Positions 7,737 through 15,481 of a DNA stretch of 20,969 bases are shown here, piece after piece (the stretch's first letter is position 1; each line of letters opens with the position of its first letter). The position numbers were made by a program, and so were the translations under genes. The DNA comes from a bacterium (GTDB lineage Bacteria > JACRDZ01 > JAJRWM01): assembly GCA_024276815.1 (NCBI GenBank), contig JAJRWM010000015.1, positions 1 through 20,969 of the forward strand, given 5' to 3'. The notes beneath the pieces are model-generated. The model was given only the letters and a program-made list of their open reading frames with translations. It was not told the DNA's origin and searched no databases.

Positions 7737-8299
7737 TAAAAGAACTCTTTAAAATGGGCTTCGTCCTTTTAGTGGTCAGCGTCGTGGCCGGTCTTGCTCT
7801 GGGCGCGGTATACGAGGTCGCCTGGCCCAAGATTGTCGAGCAGAAAAGGCTGGCCCGGGAGCGCGCCCTTAAAGAGGTGATGCCGGACGCCGAATCGTCA
7901 AGAAAAGTCGAGGATGAAAAGCTGGGAAGTTACTACGAGGGGCTGATGGAAGGCGCGGTTATTTGTTACGCTAAAGAAGTCTCTGTTAAAGGTTACGGCG
8001 GTAAAATAGACTTGATGGTCGGCATCGCGAATGATGAGAGCGTTTGCGGAGTTAAAGTGCTTTCCCATTCCGAGACCCCGGGGCTGGGCGCGCGGATTGG
8101 CCAGATCAGGTTTGGCGAGGATAAGCCCTGGTTTCTGCAACAATTCCTGAAAAAGGAGTTGGCGGATCTTGAAGTAGTGAAGCAACCGACAGAGGAAAAA
8201 ATCGAGGCCATAACCGGCGCCACGATATCTTCCACCGCTGTGACGAATGGCGTCAGGCAGGTGTTGTTGGAAATATCCCAGGCCGATGAGACAAAATGA
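7733..8299 (+). CDS. rnfG: Rnf electron transport complex subunit G
   Basis: RnfG is a single-span membrane protein with a large extracytoplasmic FMN-binding domain; it relays electrons within the Rnf complex. The N-terminal helix (about residues 6-28) anchors it. The FMN-binding motif TGATISST is at 161-168, and Thr164 is the likely flavinylated residue, added by an ApbE-type flavin transferase not present in this window. HSETPGLGARI at roughly 110-120 is a family hallmark. The length of 188 residues is normal. It overlaps rnfD and rnfE by four bases at each end (ATGA), so translation is coupled. Confidence 0.96.
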   Translation: MIKELFKMGFVLLVVSVVAGLALGAVYEVAWPKIVEQKRLARERALKEVMPDAESSRKVEDEKLGSYYEGLMEGAVICYAKEVSVKGYGGKIDLMVGIANDESVCGVKVLSHSETPGLGARIGQIRFGEDKPWFLQQFLKKELADLEVVKQPTEEKIEAITGATISSTAVTNGVRQVLLEISQADETK

Positions 8300-8889
8300 G
8301 CGATCTGAAAAAAGAGTTTTTTAAAGGTATTTTTGAGGAAAACCCCACTTTCCGTTTAATTCTGGGGATGTGTCCGACCCTGGCTGTCACTTCATCTCTA
8401 ATTAATGGACTGGGGATGGGCTTAGCGACCCTGGCCGTGCTTTTATGTTCCAATATCATGATTTCCTCTATTCGCAATTTAATCCCGGCTAAAATCAGAA
8501 TACCGGCTTATATCGTAGTCATCGCCGCCTTTGTGACGGTTGTCGACCTGGTAATGGCCGGCTTTACCCCCGAACTACATCAGGAACTGGGGATATTCAT
8601 TCCCCTGATAGTGGTGAACTGTATAATCTTGGGCAGGGCGGAAGCTTTTGCCAGCAAAAATGGTATCCTGCCCTCCATTGTTGACGCCTTGGGCATGGGG
8701 ATCGGCTTTACTCTTTCCTTGAGCTTGCTGGGTTTTATCCGGGAACTGATCGGCGCCGGCACAATTTTGGGCGTGCCTCTCTTCGGAGCAAACTTTCAGC
8801 CGGTCCTGATAATGGTGCTGCCGCCGGGCGGTTTTTTGACCTTGGGGCTTTTGATCGGATTTTTTAATTATTTGAGTAATAAAGGATAG
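8296..8889 (+). CDS. rnfE: Rnf electron transport complex subunit E
   Basis: RnfE is a six-helix membrane subunit paired with RnfA. The two related proteins have inverted topologies and hold a [2Fe-2S] centre between them in the Rnf/Nqr families. The conserved cysteines are present: Cys26 in [10 protein letters not shown] and Cys109 in [14 protein letters not shown]. The length is 197 residues, normal for the family. It starts in an ATGA overlap with rnfG and ends in TAG five bases before rnfA. The acidic/basic N-terminus and the [12 protein letters not shown] signature separate it from RnfA. Confidence 0.95.
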   Translation: MSDLKKEFFKGIFEENPTFRLILGMCPTLAVTSSLINGLGMGLATLAVLLCSNIMISSIRNLIPAKIRIPAYIVVIAAFVTVVDLVMAGFTPELHQELGIFIPLIVVNCIILGRAEAFASKNGILPSIVDALGMGIGFTLSLSLLGFIRELIGAGTILGVPLFGANFQPVLIMVLPPGGFLTLGLLIGFFNYLSNKG

Positions 8890-8894
8890 CGGAT

Positions 8895-9473
8895 ATGGGG
8901 TTTGGCTCGCTGGTTTCTATCGCCATCAGCGCGATACTCGTTAACAACTTTGTCTTAAGCCGTTTCCTGGGGATTTGCCCCTTTATCGGCGTCTCCAAGG
9001 ATACTGAGTCCGCCCTCGGCATGGGCATGGCGGTTACCTTTGTCATGACCCTGGCTTCGATCGCGACCTGGACGATCAACCGGTTTTTGCTGGTCGCTTT
9101 GGGAATTACCTACCTGCAAACCGTTACCTTTATCCTGGTAATCGCCGCCCTGGTGCAACTGGTGGAGATGATTGTCCAGAAGACCAGCCCGACGCTGTAT
9201 CAAGCCCTGGGTATTTATCTGCCGCTGATCACCACCAATTGCGCTATTCTGGGGGTCGCTCTGTTAAACGAACAGGAGGGCTACAGTCTGGTCGAGAGCA
9301 CTGTTCACGGCTTCGCCGCCGGGATTGGTTTTTCCTTGGCGTTGTTATTAATGGCCGGTTTGCGGGAACGCATTAATTACGCCGATATTCCTCAGCCGCT
9401 GCGGGGTATACCAATCGCGTTTATTACAGCGACTCTTTTATCCCTGGCGTTTTTCGGTTTCAGCGGTCTGTAA
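8895..9473 (+). CDS. rnfA: Rnf electron transport complex subunit A
   Basis: RnfA is the partner of RnfE in the membrane core. Signatures are [20 protein letters not shown] with Cys28 and [13 protein letters not shown] with Cys116, the expected [2Fe-2S] ligands. Six hydrophobic helices and a length of 192 residues are typical. It lies between rnfE and rnfB with gaps of 5 and 12 bases, in the order D-G-E-A-B found in anaerobes such as acetogens. All key residues are intact, so a functional complex is expected if RnfC is supplied elsewhere. Confidence 0.95.
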   Translation: MGFGSLVSIAISAILVNNFVLSRFLGICPFIGVSKDTESALGMGMAVTFVMTLASIATWTINRFLLVALGITYLQTVTFILVIAALVQLVEMIVQKTSPTLYQALGIYLPLITTNCAILGVALLNEQEGYSLVESTVHGFAAGIGFSLALLLMAGLRERINYADIPQPLRGIPIAFITATLLSLAFFGFSGL

Positions 9474-9485
9474 AGAAGGGAAATA

Positions 9486-10340
9486 ATGAATACGCTGGTT
9501 TCTTCTGTCGTCGCTCTGGGCGGTTTGGGTGTTACTGTTGGTCTGGGCCTGGCTTACGCTTCAATCAAATTGTCGGTGAAGGTGGATCCTCTGATTGAGA
9601 AAGTCAGGGATGTTCTGCCCGGGATTAACTGCGGCGCCTGCGGTTTTACCGGCTGCAACGCCTACGCTGAAGCGGTCGTAACTGAAAACGCCAAAACAAA
9701 CCTTTGTATTCCGGGTGGAGCGCGGACCTCGGTCGAGGTTGCTTTGACCCTGGGAGTTGAGCCGGAAGCCACCAGGAAGTTGAGCGCCCGTGTTTTGTGT
9801 CAGGGCGGCAACGCGGAGACTGTTCGTAAGTTCGAATACCAGGGAGTGTCCAGTTGTCATGTGCTCAACCAGACCGCCGGCGGAGATAACGCCTGTCCTT
9901 TTGGCTGTTTGGGACAGGGTAGCTGCGCTGTCGTTTGTCCCTTTGACGCTATCCACATGAATGAAAACGGTTTGCCGGAAATAAACATCTCTAAATGCAC
10001 GGGGTGCGGGTTATGCGCCGGGGAATGTCCCCGGTCTGTTATTATCGTAACGGAAGCCGAACACGCTGTTGATATTCGCTGTCGTTCAACCGATAAAGGC
10101 GGTGTTGTCAAAAAATATTGTCAGCCGGGCTGTATTGGTTGCGGCCGCTGTGTCAAGATTTGTCCTTTTGAGGCGATTGAATTAAAAGATAGCCTGGCCC
10201 GTACTCTTTATGAAAAATGTACTTCCTGCGGAATTTGCGTTAAGGAATGTCCTCAAAACACCATCACCCGCGGACCGCTGTTTCAGCGGTCCGCGGCTCC
10301 CCATACCGTTCACAAACAGTGTTGCTCGATAGATAATTAG
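9486..10340 (+). CDS. rnfB: Rnf electron transport complex iron-sulfur subunit B
   Basis: RnfB accepts electrons from soluble ferredoxin. It has an N-terminal membrane helix (about 5-27), a four-cysteine [4Fe-4S] motif at Cys49, Cys52, Cys57 and Cys74, and a cysteine-rich C-terminal part with four ferredoxin-like motifs (CPFGCLGQGSCAVVC, CTGCGLCAGECP, CIGCGRCVKICP, CTSCGICVKECP). This multi-cluster form is typical of anaerobes. The start is supported by AAGAAGGG upstream. After CPQNTI the last two dozen residues are unlike the family; they are encoded by a perfect 13-bp palindrome and following sequence, as if an element had replaced the natural end. Cluster ligands are all upstream of that point. 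The gene ends in TAG. Confidence 0.95.
   Translation: MNTLVSSVVALGGLGVTVGLGLAYASIKLSVKVDPLIEKVRDVLPGINCGACGFTGCNAYAEAVVTENAKTNLCIPGGARTSVEVALTLGVEPEATRKLSARVLCQGGNAETVRKFEYQGVSSCHVLNQTAGGDNACPFGCLGQGSCAVVCPFDAIHMNENGLPEINISKCTGCGLCAGECPRSVIIVTEAEHAVDIRCRSTDKGGVVKKYCQPGCIGCGRCVKICPFEAIELKDSLARTLYEKCTSCGICVKECPQNTITRGPLFQRSAAPHTVHKQCCSIDN
10268..10296. repeat. Perfect 13-bp inverted repeat in the 3' end of rnfB
   Basis: CCGCGGACCGCTG (10268-10280), a TTT loop, and its exact complement CAGCGGTCCGCGG (10284-10296) form a very stable hairpin inside the coding sequence. No T-run follows, so it is not a standard terminator. It could be a REP-like element or an mRNA-stabilising structure at the end of the operon. 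Confidence 0.9.
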
Positions 10341-10435
10341 AAGGTCCTGGATTCACGAACTCAGCCGCCGGCTGCCAGTTGGCTTTGTTTGCCATCACGG
10401 AACCGGTTGTGTTTACTCTTATCAGGCAGCTCCCT

Positions 10436-10608
10436 GCCAATTTGGCGTTAACCGGAGCGGGCTGAAGAAAGCGCTCTTTGGCGGCCCTGACGCTGGTAAC
10501 TGCTTGGTTTCTCAGGATTTGATGCCGGTTCCTGGGTTGGCGGCACTCCGGGGTACGGTTGATAGCGGCGCCAAATTGGCGCTAACGATATTGGGTTTTG
10601 TCGCTAAC
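10436..10608 (+). repeat. Three TGKCGYTAAC motifs, two within palindromes
   Basis: TGGCGTTAAC (10443-10452), TGGCGCTAAC (10577-10586) and TGTCGCTAAC (10599-10608) recur upstream of the sigma-54 candidate. The first two lie in related palindromes, GCCAATTTGGC (10436-10446) and GCGCCAAATTGGCGC (10568-10582). The last two are 22 bases apart, about two helical turns. They could be binding sites of an activator or repressor. Confidence 0.5.
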
Positions 10609-10634
10609 ACTGCGTGCCCGCTGGTTGGGAAGGG

Positions 10635-10652
10635 TTGGCATAAAAACTGCAT
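10635..10652 (+). promoter_or_regulatory. Sigma-54 (RpoN) promoter candidate
   Basis: TTGGCATAAAAACTGCAT matches the -24/-12 consensus TGGCAC-N5-TTGCW: GG at 10637-10638 and GC at 10649-10650 are separated by exactly ten bases. Transcription would start near 10662 and leave a leader of about 210 bases before the ABC ATPase gene at 10871. Whether this controls that operon is inferred. Confidence 0.6.
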
Positions 10653-10870
10653 ATTGAACGACAGGTAAGCTAGCTCAAATACGATCAGGTGTATGATGCT
10701 TTTTTCAATGTCATTCCCGAGTATGCTTTGTATGACAGGGAAGTGAGGCGAGCAGGGGGTTCCGCGTAAATGGTCGTAAAACGCTCTATGGCCTTGCGGC
10801 AAAAAACGTTATGTGTGATAGAAATGCTCTAGTCAGCGTTTAATCCGTTAAAATTTAAGGAGGAATTGTC

Positions 10871-11815
10871 TTGATCAAGACAGACCATTTGACAATGCAT
10901 TATGGTCCGGTCGTCGCCCTTAACGACGCGTCGTTTGAAGTGCGTAAAGGTGAAGTTGTCGGACTGTTGGTACCGAACGGGGCGGGTAAGTCCACCGCCA
11001 TGAAAATACTTACGACTTTTTTATACCCCACCTCGGGAACCGCGCTGGTTAATAATTTTGACATCAGGGAAAATCCTCTCGAAGTCAGAAGAGCGGTTGG
11101 CTACCTGCCGGAAGTCTTGCCCCTGTACATGGAAATGGAAGTCAAAGATTATTTGCGTTTTGTGGGGCAGGCGCGGGGGCTGGGCCGGGAGAAACTGAAA
11201 GAACGTATCGAGTGGGTTGTTGAGCATTGCGGTCTGCGAAGCGTTTATCGTTTGCTGATCAATGAGTTGTCCAAGGGGTACAAGCAGCGGGCGGCCCTGG
11301 CCCAGGCTTTGCTTCACGACCCCGAGATAATAATCCTGGATGAGCCGACCTCAGGTCTTGACCCTCATCAAATATTGGAAATCAGGCATTTGATCCGGCA
11401 ACTGGCCGCCGGTAAAACAATAATCCTCTCCACCCATATCTTGCAGGAAGCCGAGGCGATAGCCGACCGAATTATTATTATCAGCCGCGGGCGGATTATT
11501 GGCGATGGCACAACTGAACAGCTACGACGGCAGGCCGGCGCCAACCAGAGAATCCATCTCACCGTCAAAGCGCCCAAGGATGAGCTTTTAAAACTCATTG
11601 AAGCCCAGGAAGGCGTGATCTCGATTGATATTAACAACGCTCATGATGATTTCCTCAGCTTGCTGATCGAGACCGGTTACCAGGTTGACCTGTTGCCGGT
11701 AATCGGGCACACTATCTGGGAGAAAAAATGGGAAATACATGAATTCAAATATCATCCCTTCACCCTGGAAGAGACTTTCCTGGCCCTGACGGAATCCGAG
11801 AAGGGAGTAGCCTGA
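10871..11815 (+). CDS. GldA-like ABC transporter ATPase with altered Walker A
   Basis: This is the ATPase of an ABC-2 type exporter of the GldA/NatA class, acting with the permease/GldG protein encoded next. The TTG start is chosen because a strong ribosome site, TAAGGAGG (10856-10863), lies seven bases before it. The signature LSKGYKQR (133-140), Walker B IIILDEP (153-159) and H-loop His189 are intact. The P-loop reads VPNGAGKST at 34-42, with Val34 (GTA, 10970-10972) where nearly all ABC ATPases have Gly; one base change from GGA explains it. The lysine (Lys40) and the following Ser/Thr are kept. The 314-residue length is normal for the class. The gene overlaps the next by one base (TGATG). 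What the exporter moves is unknown; gliding-type names are historical. Confidence 0.9.
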   Translation: MIKTDHLTMHYGPVVALNDASFEVRKGEVVGLLVPNGAGKSTAMKILTTFLYPTSGTALVNNFDIRENPLEVRRAVGYLPEVLPLYMEMEVKDYLRFVGQARGLGREKLKERIEWVVEHCGLRSVYRLLINELSKGYKQRAALAQALLHDPEIIILDEPTSGLDPHQILEIRHLIRQLAAGKTIILSTHILQEAEAIADRIIIISRGRIIGDGTTEQLRRQAGANQRIHLTVKAPKDELLKLIEAQEGVISIDINNAHDDFLSLLIETGYQVDLLPVIGHTIWEKKWEIHEFKYHPFTLEETFLALTESEKGVA

Positions 11816-12717
11816 TGATAAAAAACACCTGGACCATCTTTAAAAAAGAATTCTTTTCCTATTTTGAGACCGCCATGGGCTACATCTACCTGGTGGTTTT
11901 CCTGCTGGTCAGCGTCGGTCTCTATATCACGCCGTTTTTCACCTTTCCCAGGGCTGACATGCGCTCCTTCTTCAGCGTTTTGCCGATTTTTCTCTGTGTC
12001 TTTATGCCGGCGATCACCATGCGCCAATGGGCGGAAGAACGCAAGGCCAATACCCTGGAAATGCTGCTGACTTTTCCCATGCGTCCCCTGGAACTGGTTT
12101 TGGGCAAGTTCTTCGCCAGCCTGGCTTTTTACTGTCTGGCCCTGATCGGCACCGGGACCATTCCCCTGATGCTCGTTTCTCTGGGCAATCCGGATCTAGG
12201 GACCATCTTCAGCGCTTACCTGGGAGCCGTGTTGTTAGGCGCTTTCTTCCTCAGCCTGGGCTTGTTTATTTCCGGGCTTAGCAAAGACCAGGTAGTTGCG
12301 TTTGTGGTGACGCTGATGTTGTGTTTTGGCTTGTTCCTGATTGGTACGGATTTTTTCGCCGCCTATTTTGACAGCGTTCTGACCGGCTTGGGCAGCTTCC
12401 TTTCAGTTGTCGCCGGGGTTACCGGTCATTTCGAGGCTTTTGGCCGCGGCGTCATTGAACTGGGCGATATCCTGTTCTTCCTGGTCTGGATTGTTATTTT
12501 CCTGGTACTGAACGGCTTGTCCCTGGAAAGACGGCGGCGGCCGGGCGCCCAGATGATTTTTAACGCGGCGGTCATTATGAGCCTGGTAATCGGCCTGTTG
12601 TTCAACTGGTTGTTAGCCGACCGCAGCCTGGGCCGTTTCGACCTGACAGAGAACAAGATTTTCACCATTTCGGAGGCCTCCAAGGATATCCTGGCCTCCC
12701 TGAAAGCGCCGGTTTAG
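11815..12717 (+). CDS. ABC-2 permease with start of a GldG domain (first part of an amber-interrupted fusion)
   Basis: Residues 1 to about 240 form an ABC-2 permease with six hydrophobic segments and the typical start MIKNTWTIFKKEFFSYF. The loop carrying MRQWAEERKANTLEMLLTFP at about 65-85 is the usual coupling region. Next comes another transmembrane helix (about 243-265) and RFDLTENKIFTISEA, the conserved beginning of a GldG extracytoplasmic domain. Translation then stops at TAG (12715-12717), in the middle of the stretch that in GldG proteins runs on from LKxPV into a beta strand. The downstream frame continues without a shift, so this is most likely the N-terminal 300 residues of an 830-residue permease-GldG fusion. 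Confidence 0.85.
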   Translation: MIKNTWTIFKKEFFSYFETAMGYIYLVVFLLVSVGLYITPFFTFPRADMRSFFSVLPIFLCVFMPAITMRQWAEERKANTLEMLLTFPMRPLELVLGKFFASLAFYCLALIGTGTIPLMLVSLGNPDLGTIFSAYLGAVLLGAFFLSLGLFISGLSKDQVVAFVVTLMLCFGLFLIGTDFFAAYFDSVLTGLGSFLSVVAGVTGHFEAFGRGVIELGDILFFLVWIVIFLVLNGLSLERRRRPGAQMIFNAAVIMSLVIGLLFNWLLADRSLGRFDLTENKIFTISEASKDILASLKAPV

Positions 12718-14310
12718 GTGAAGCTGTATATTACCCCGAAGGACAAGATGCCCACTGAAATGAAGCGGATGGAACAGGATATTGTCGATAAGCTCAAGGA
12801 CCTTCGGCTGGCCAGCGGCGGCGCGCTCAATTACCGGGTGGTGCACATGGAGGCGTCCAATGTTTTAGGTCCCGCTCCCCGGGAAAAAGATGAGCAAAAG
12901 GATGAAAAGGACGAATCACTGGAGAAAAGCCTGATAGAAAAAGGAGTTCGTCCATTCTCGGTCCAGGCTTTACGGGAAGATCAAATGACAACCCAACTGG
13001 TTTATTCTTCTCTCGGCGTGGCTTACAAGGACAAGCCGGAGGAGATTATTCCCAACATTGTGCCGAATAACGTCAGTGAACTGGAATACAAACTGCTGAA
13101 CATCATTTATAAATTAAACCGCGACCAAAGTCCCAAAGTAGCGTTGGTCGCCCCCATGTCCGCGGTGCGTGTAGACCCCCAGATGGCCAACCTTTACCGG
13201 CAATTGGGGATGCCGATACCAACCGCTGATGATCCCTATGCTCCGCTGCAACAGGTCCTGCGAATCGAAAAATACGAGGTAAACCGGGTGAAGTTCGATC
13301 AGGACCAGCCCCTGCCGCAAGACTCGGACACCCTGGTGATCGTGGATCCGGAAAATCTTAACCGCCGGCAATTATGGGAGATAAACCGGGCCTTGGTTGA
13401 GGGGAAATCAGTTTTTCTCGCCGTACAAACCTATAACTGGGACTACAGCGTACGGGGCAACCGGTTGTCTATTTCACGGATCGACCGCAATCCGCGAATT
13501 AACGATTTGCTGAGCTTTGGCGTAACGATTCGCGAGGATATATTAATGGATATCAATCATTTGCCTCTCACTATCCGTACTTCCAGCAATCCCCTGGCCA
13601 ATCTTTTCGGCGGCGGCATAACGCTGGATTTACCGACCCATATAATGCTTAATCAATCCAGCATGAATCCCGATGTCTCCATTACCAGCAGCCTGTCCAA
13701 CATCTTCTACCTTTGGGGCTCGGCGTTAAAAATTGATGAACAGAAAATAAAAGACAACAAGCTGAAGGTTACGAGGCTTTTCTCCACTTCCAAGGAAGCC
13801 TGGACCAGGCCGGCGCGCCGAACCCTGGAGCAGGCCGACCTGGAACCGCCGGCGAGTGGCGGCGAACAGTATCCGCTGGCGCTGTTGATAACCGGCCAGT
13901 TTCCTGACGCCTTCAAGGGGCAGAAGCCTCCTGAGTGGCCTTCCGCCCAAAAGTCTCAGGAAAGTTCCGCGGAGAAAAAGGCGGAAGGAATTCCTGAGTT
14001 GAAGCCGGCGCCGGGCAAGCTGATTATTGTCGCCTGCGGCCGGATGTTTAACAAGAACTTCCTTTCCCAGGGCGTGGTTGATTTTTATCTCAACAGTATC
14101 GATGTTCTGAGCCTGGGGGATAAGCTGATCGGTATCAGAAGTAAAAAGCCGATTAACCGCACTATTGATAAACCTTCCAGCGGCGCCCGGAATTTCTGGA
14201 AGTTCGTCAACCTGGGCTTGGTGAATATTTTAATCGCGGCCGTAGGACTGATTATCGCCGGCTTGCGCCGTAAAGCGCGGAACGCTTATACTTTAACTCA
14301 CAGGTCTTAA
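12718..14310 (+). CDS. GldG-family ABC auxiliary protein (second part of the amber-interrupted fusion)
   Basis: This is in the same frame as the permease and starts, on paper, with a GTG right after its TAG. It holds the GldG/ABC_transp_aux domain (about 1-420), a Lys/Glu-rich linker near 405-430, and one C-terminal helix (about 497-517) followed by basic residues. GldG proteins normally begin with a transmembrane helix and an LTENK motif; here both are on the far side of the stop. There is no Shine-Dalgarno sequence before the GTG. If made separately, the product would lack its N-terminal anchor. Readthrough, reinitiation, a recent nonsense mutation or a sequence error are all possible. The stop is TAA, 18 bases before the next gene. 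Confidence 0.82.
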   Translation: MKLYITPKDKMPTEMKRMEQDIVDKLKDLRLASGGALNYRVVHMEASNVLGPAPREKDEQKDEKDESLEKSLIEKGVRPFSVQALREDQMTTQLVYSSLGVAYKDKPEEIIPNIVPNNVSELEYKLLNIIYKLNRDQSPKVALVAPMSAVRVDPQMANLYRQLGMPIPTADDPYAPLQQVLRIEKYEVNRVKFDQDQPLPQDSDTLVIVDPENLNRRQLWEINRALVEGKSVFLAVQTYNWDYSVRGNRLSISRIDRNPRINDLLSFGVTIREDILMDINHLPLTIRTSSNPLANLFGGGITLDLPTHIMLNQSSMNPDVSITSSLSNIFYLWGSALKIDEQKIKDNKLKVTRLFSTSKEAWTRPARRTLEQADLEPPASGGEQYPLALLITGQFPDAFKGQKPPEWPSAQKSQESSAEKKAEGIPELKPAPGKLIIVACGRMFNKNFLSQGVVDFYLNSIDVLSLGDKLIGIRSKKPINRTIDKPSSGARNFWKFVNLGLVNILIAAVGLIIAGLRRKARNAYTLTHRS

Positions 14311-14328
14311 GGAGGGGGCGCTAACTAA

Positions 14329-15345
14329 ATGAATCCCAAAAGGTTAATTCCATTCGCAGTAATATTGGCTGTTCTGGTAATAGCCATCGTTATTTTAAAG
14401 GGCAACGGGCCGGAAATGAAAATGAGCGAAGAAGCGCAAATGCGGGTTATTATCCCGCAAACCGTTCGTCCGGCGACTGTCCGGAAAATCGAGATTGAAA
14501 GACAGGCTGATGAAAAGATTATCCTGCTCAACAAGAAAGGGCAGTGGCAGGTCGCCTCGCTATACGATGTCCCGGTTGATTTGCCGAAGCTCGAACGGGT
14601 AATTGGTCAGCTGAGTGGGATAATGGGTGAAGAGCGTTCCAGCAGAGCTGAGCTTCTGGCTGATTATGAACTGAATGATAATCAGGCTTTGAAGCTGAGG
14701 ATTTTTGTTAACGATACTGAAAAACCGGAAATTTCACTGCTGATCGGCAAGAACCTGGACTATCGAAACAGTTTTGTCAGGAAAGACCGGGAAAATACGG
14801 TCTATCTGGTTAACGCCAACCTTCGCCAACTGTTAGGCGTAAGCGATGAAAAAGATTTCTCCAAAAATCAGAACGGCTGGGCTGACAAGCAGGCTATTAA
14901 GGCCCAGCGGGATTTGGTCGCCAAGGTCGTCGTCAAGAGTCCGGGTGTTAAATGGACGCTGGTCAAGGAAGCTGAAACTTCCAAGCCCAAGGAGGGCCAG
15001 GAGAAAACGTCCCGGAAAGAAGCGGGTAAAGTCAAGTGGAAGTTGAACGGGAAGGAAGTGCCCCTGAACAATTTGGACCGCCTGTTGGATTCTTTAAACA
15101 GCTTCCGGGCCAGCCAGATTCTTGATCCGGGCCGGGAACGGGAACTGGGGTTGGAACAGCCGACTCATTATTTTGAGCTGGTCACTGAAAATGGCGAGAC
15201 CAGGTCTTTTTCGGCAGTCAAAGATAAAGAGAAGAAACATTACTACCTGAAAACGCCGGCCGTTAACGCGATTTACCAGGTAAACGAGGCGCCCTTCAAT
15301 AATGTTTTCAAGAGCGAGAAACAACTGCTGGAAGCTATCAAATAA
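14329..15345 (+). CDS. DUF4340 domain protein of the Gld-type ABC cluster
   Basis: This 338-residue protein has an N-terminal signal anchor (about residues 5-24, IPFAVILAVLVIAIVIL) and a periplasmic part with DUF4340-type repeats. Typical phrases are KIEIERQADEKIILLNKKGQWQV, then ELNDNQALKLRIF and VYLVNANLRQLLG. DUF4340 genes commonly follow permease/GldG genes, and the family is thought to be an accessory of these exporters; its molecular role is not known. The start is supported by GGAGG a short distance upstream (TAAGGAGGGGG, near 14308-14318). It is the last gene of the operon and ends before a G-rich hairpin. Confidence is high for family and low for function. Confidence 0.85.
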   Translation: MNPKRLIPFAVILAVLVIAIVILKGNGPEMKMSEEAQMRVIIPQTVRPATVRKIEIERQADEKIILLNKKGQWQVASLYDVPVDLPKLERVIGQLSGIMGEERSSRAELLADYELNDNQALKLRIFVNDTEKPEISLLIGKNLDYRNSFVRKDRENTVYLVNANLRQLLGVSDEKDFSKNQNGWADKQAIKAQRDLVAKVVVKSPGVKWTLVKEAETSKPKEGQEKTSRKEAGKVKWKLNGKEVPLNNLDRLLDSLNSFRASQILDPGRERELGLEQPTHYFELVTENGETRSFSAVKDKEKKHYYLKTPAVNAIYQVNEAPFNNVFKSEKQLLEAIK

Positions 15346-15380
15346 AAGACTAAAGTCAAAAGATATTTAGAAGAGGAGAT

Positions 15381-15423
15381 GGCCGGGGGGAGAACCTTTT
15401 TTACAAAAATGTTCTCCCCGGCC
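15381..15423. terminator. G-rich hairpin between convergent genes (DUF4340 gene and gltX)
   Basis: GGCC-GGGG-AGAAC (15381-15395, with two extra G) pairs with GTTCT-CCCC-GGCC (15411-15423); inside, TTTT pairs with AAAA. It lies in the 136-base gap between two convergent genes. It has the same design as the hairpin at 3077-3111 (G-run, T6, ACAAA, C-run), which argues for a shared terminator or repeat family. Confidence 0.6.
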
Positions 15424-15481
15424 CCCCTTCCAGAAAACTTTAAAATTTGTTAACAAAAACTTTTTCGCTGGTCGTAGCGCT

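Larger units (their letters stand above)
10333..10668 (+). other. Spacer of 530 bases with a 112-codon open frame, no recognised gene
   Basis: The 10341-10870 spacer has no gene I can name. One plus-strand frame is free of stops from 10333 to 10668 (112 codons), but it has no start codon with a ribosome site near its beginning. The only Met is at 10522, which would give a 48-residue peptide beginning MPVPGLAALRG. Other frames and the minus strand are also open for long stretches, so this may simply be stop-poor noncoding DNA or a decayed gene. Further on, a 26-codon GTG frame (10689-10769) is equally unsupported. The palindromes and promoter inside this region are listed separately. Confidence 0.3.

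Noticed and set aside
9561-9956. Long antisense frame within rnfB
   Set aside because: It is a shadow of the cysteine-rich rnfB coding frame with no independent support.
10512-10802. Minus-strand open frame of 96 codons in the rnfB-ABC spacer
   Set aside because: It has no ribosome site and no recognisable family, and it lies opposite the sigma-54 promoter and palindromes. Several frames are open here, so it is probably chance.
12718-14310. Genome-wide amber recoding
   Set aside because: At least six genes in the window, including rnfE, rnfB, gltX and livG, end normally in TAG without a conserved continuation that I can see.
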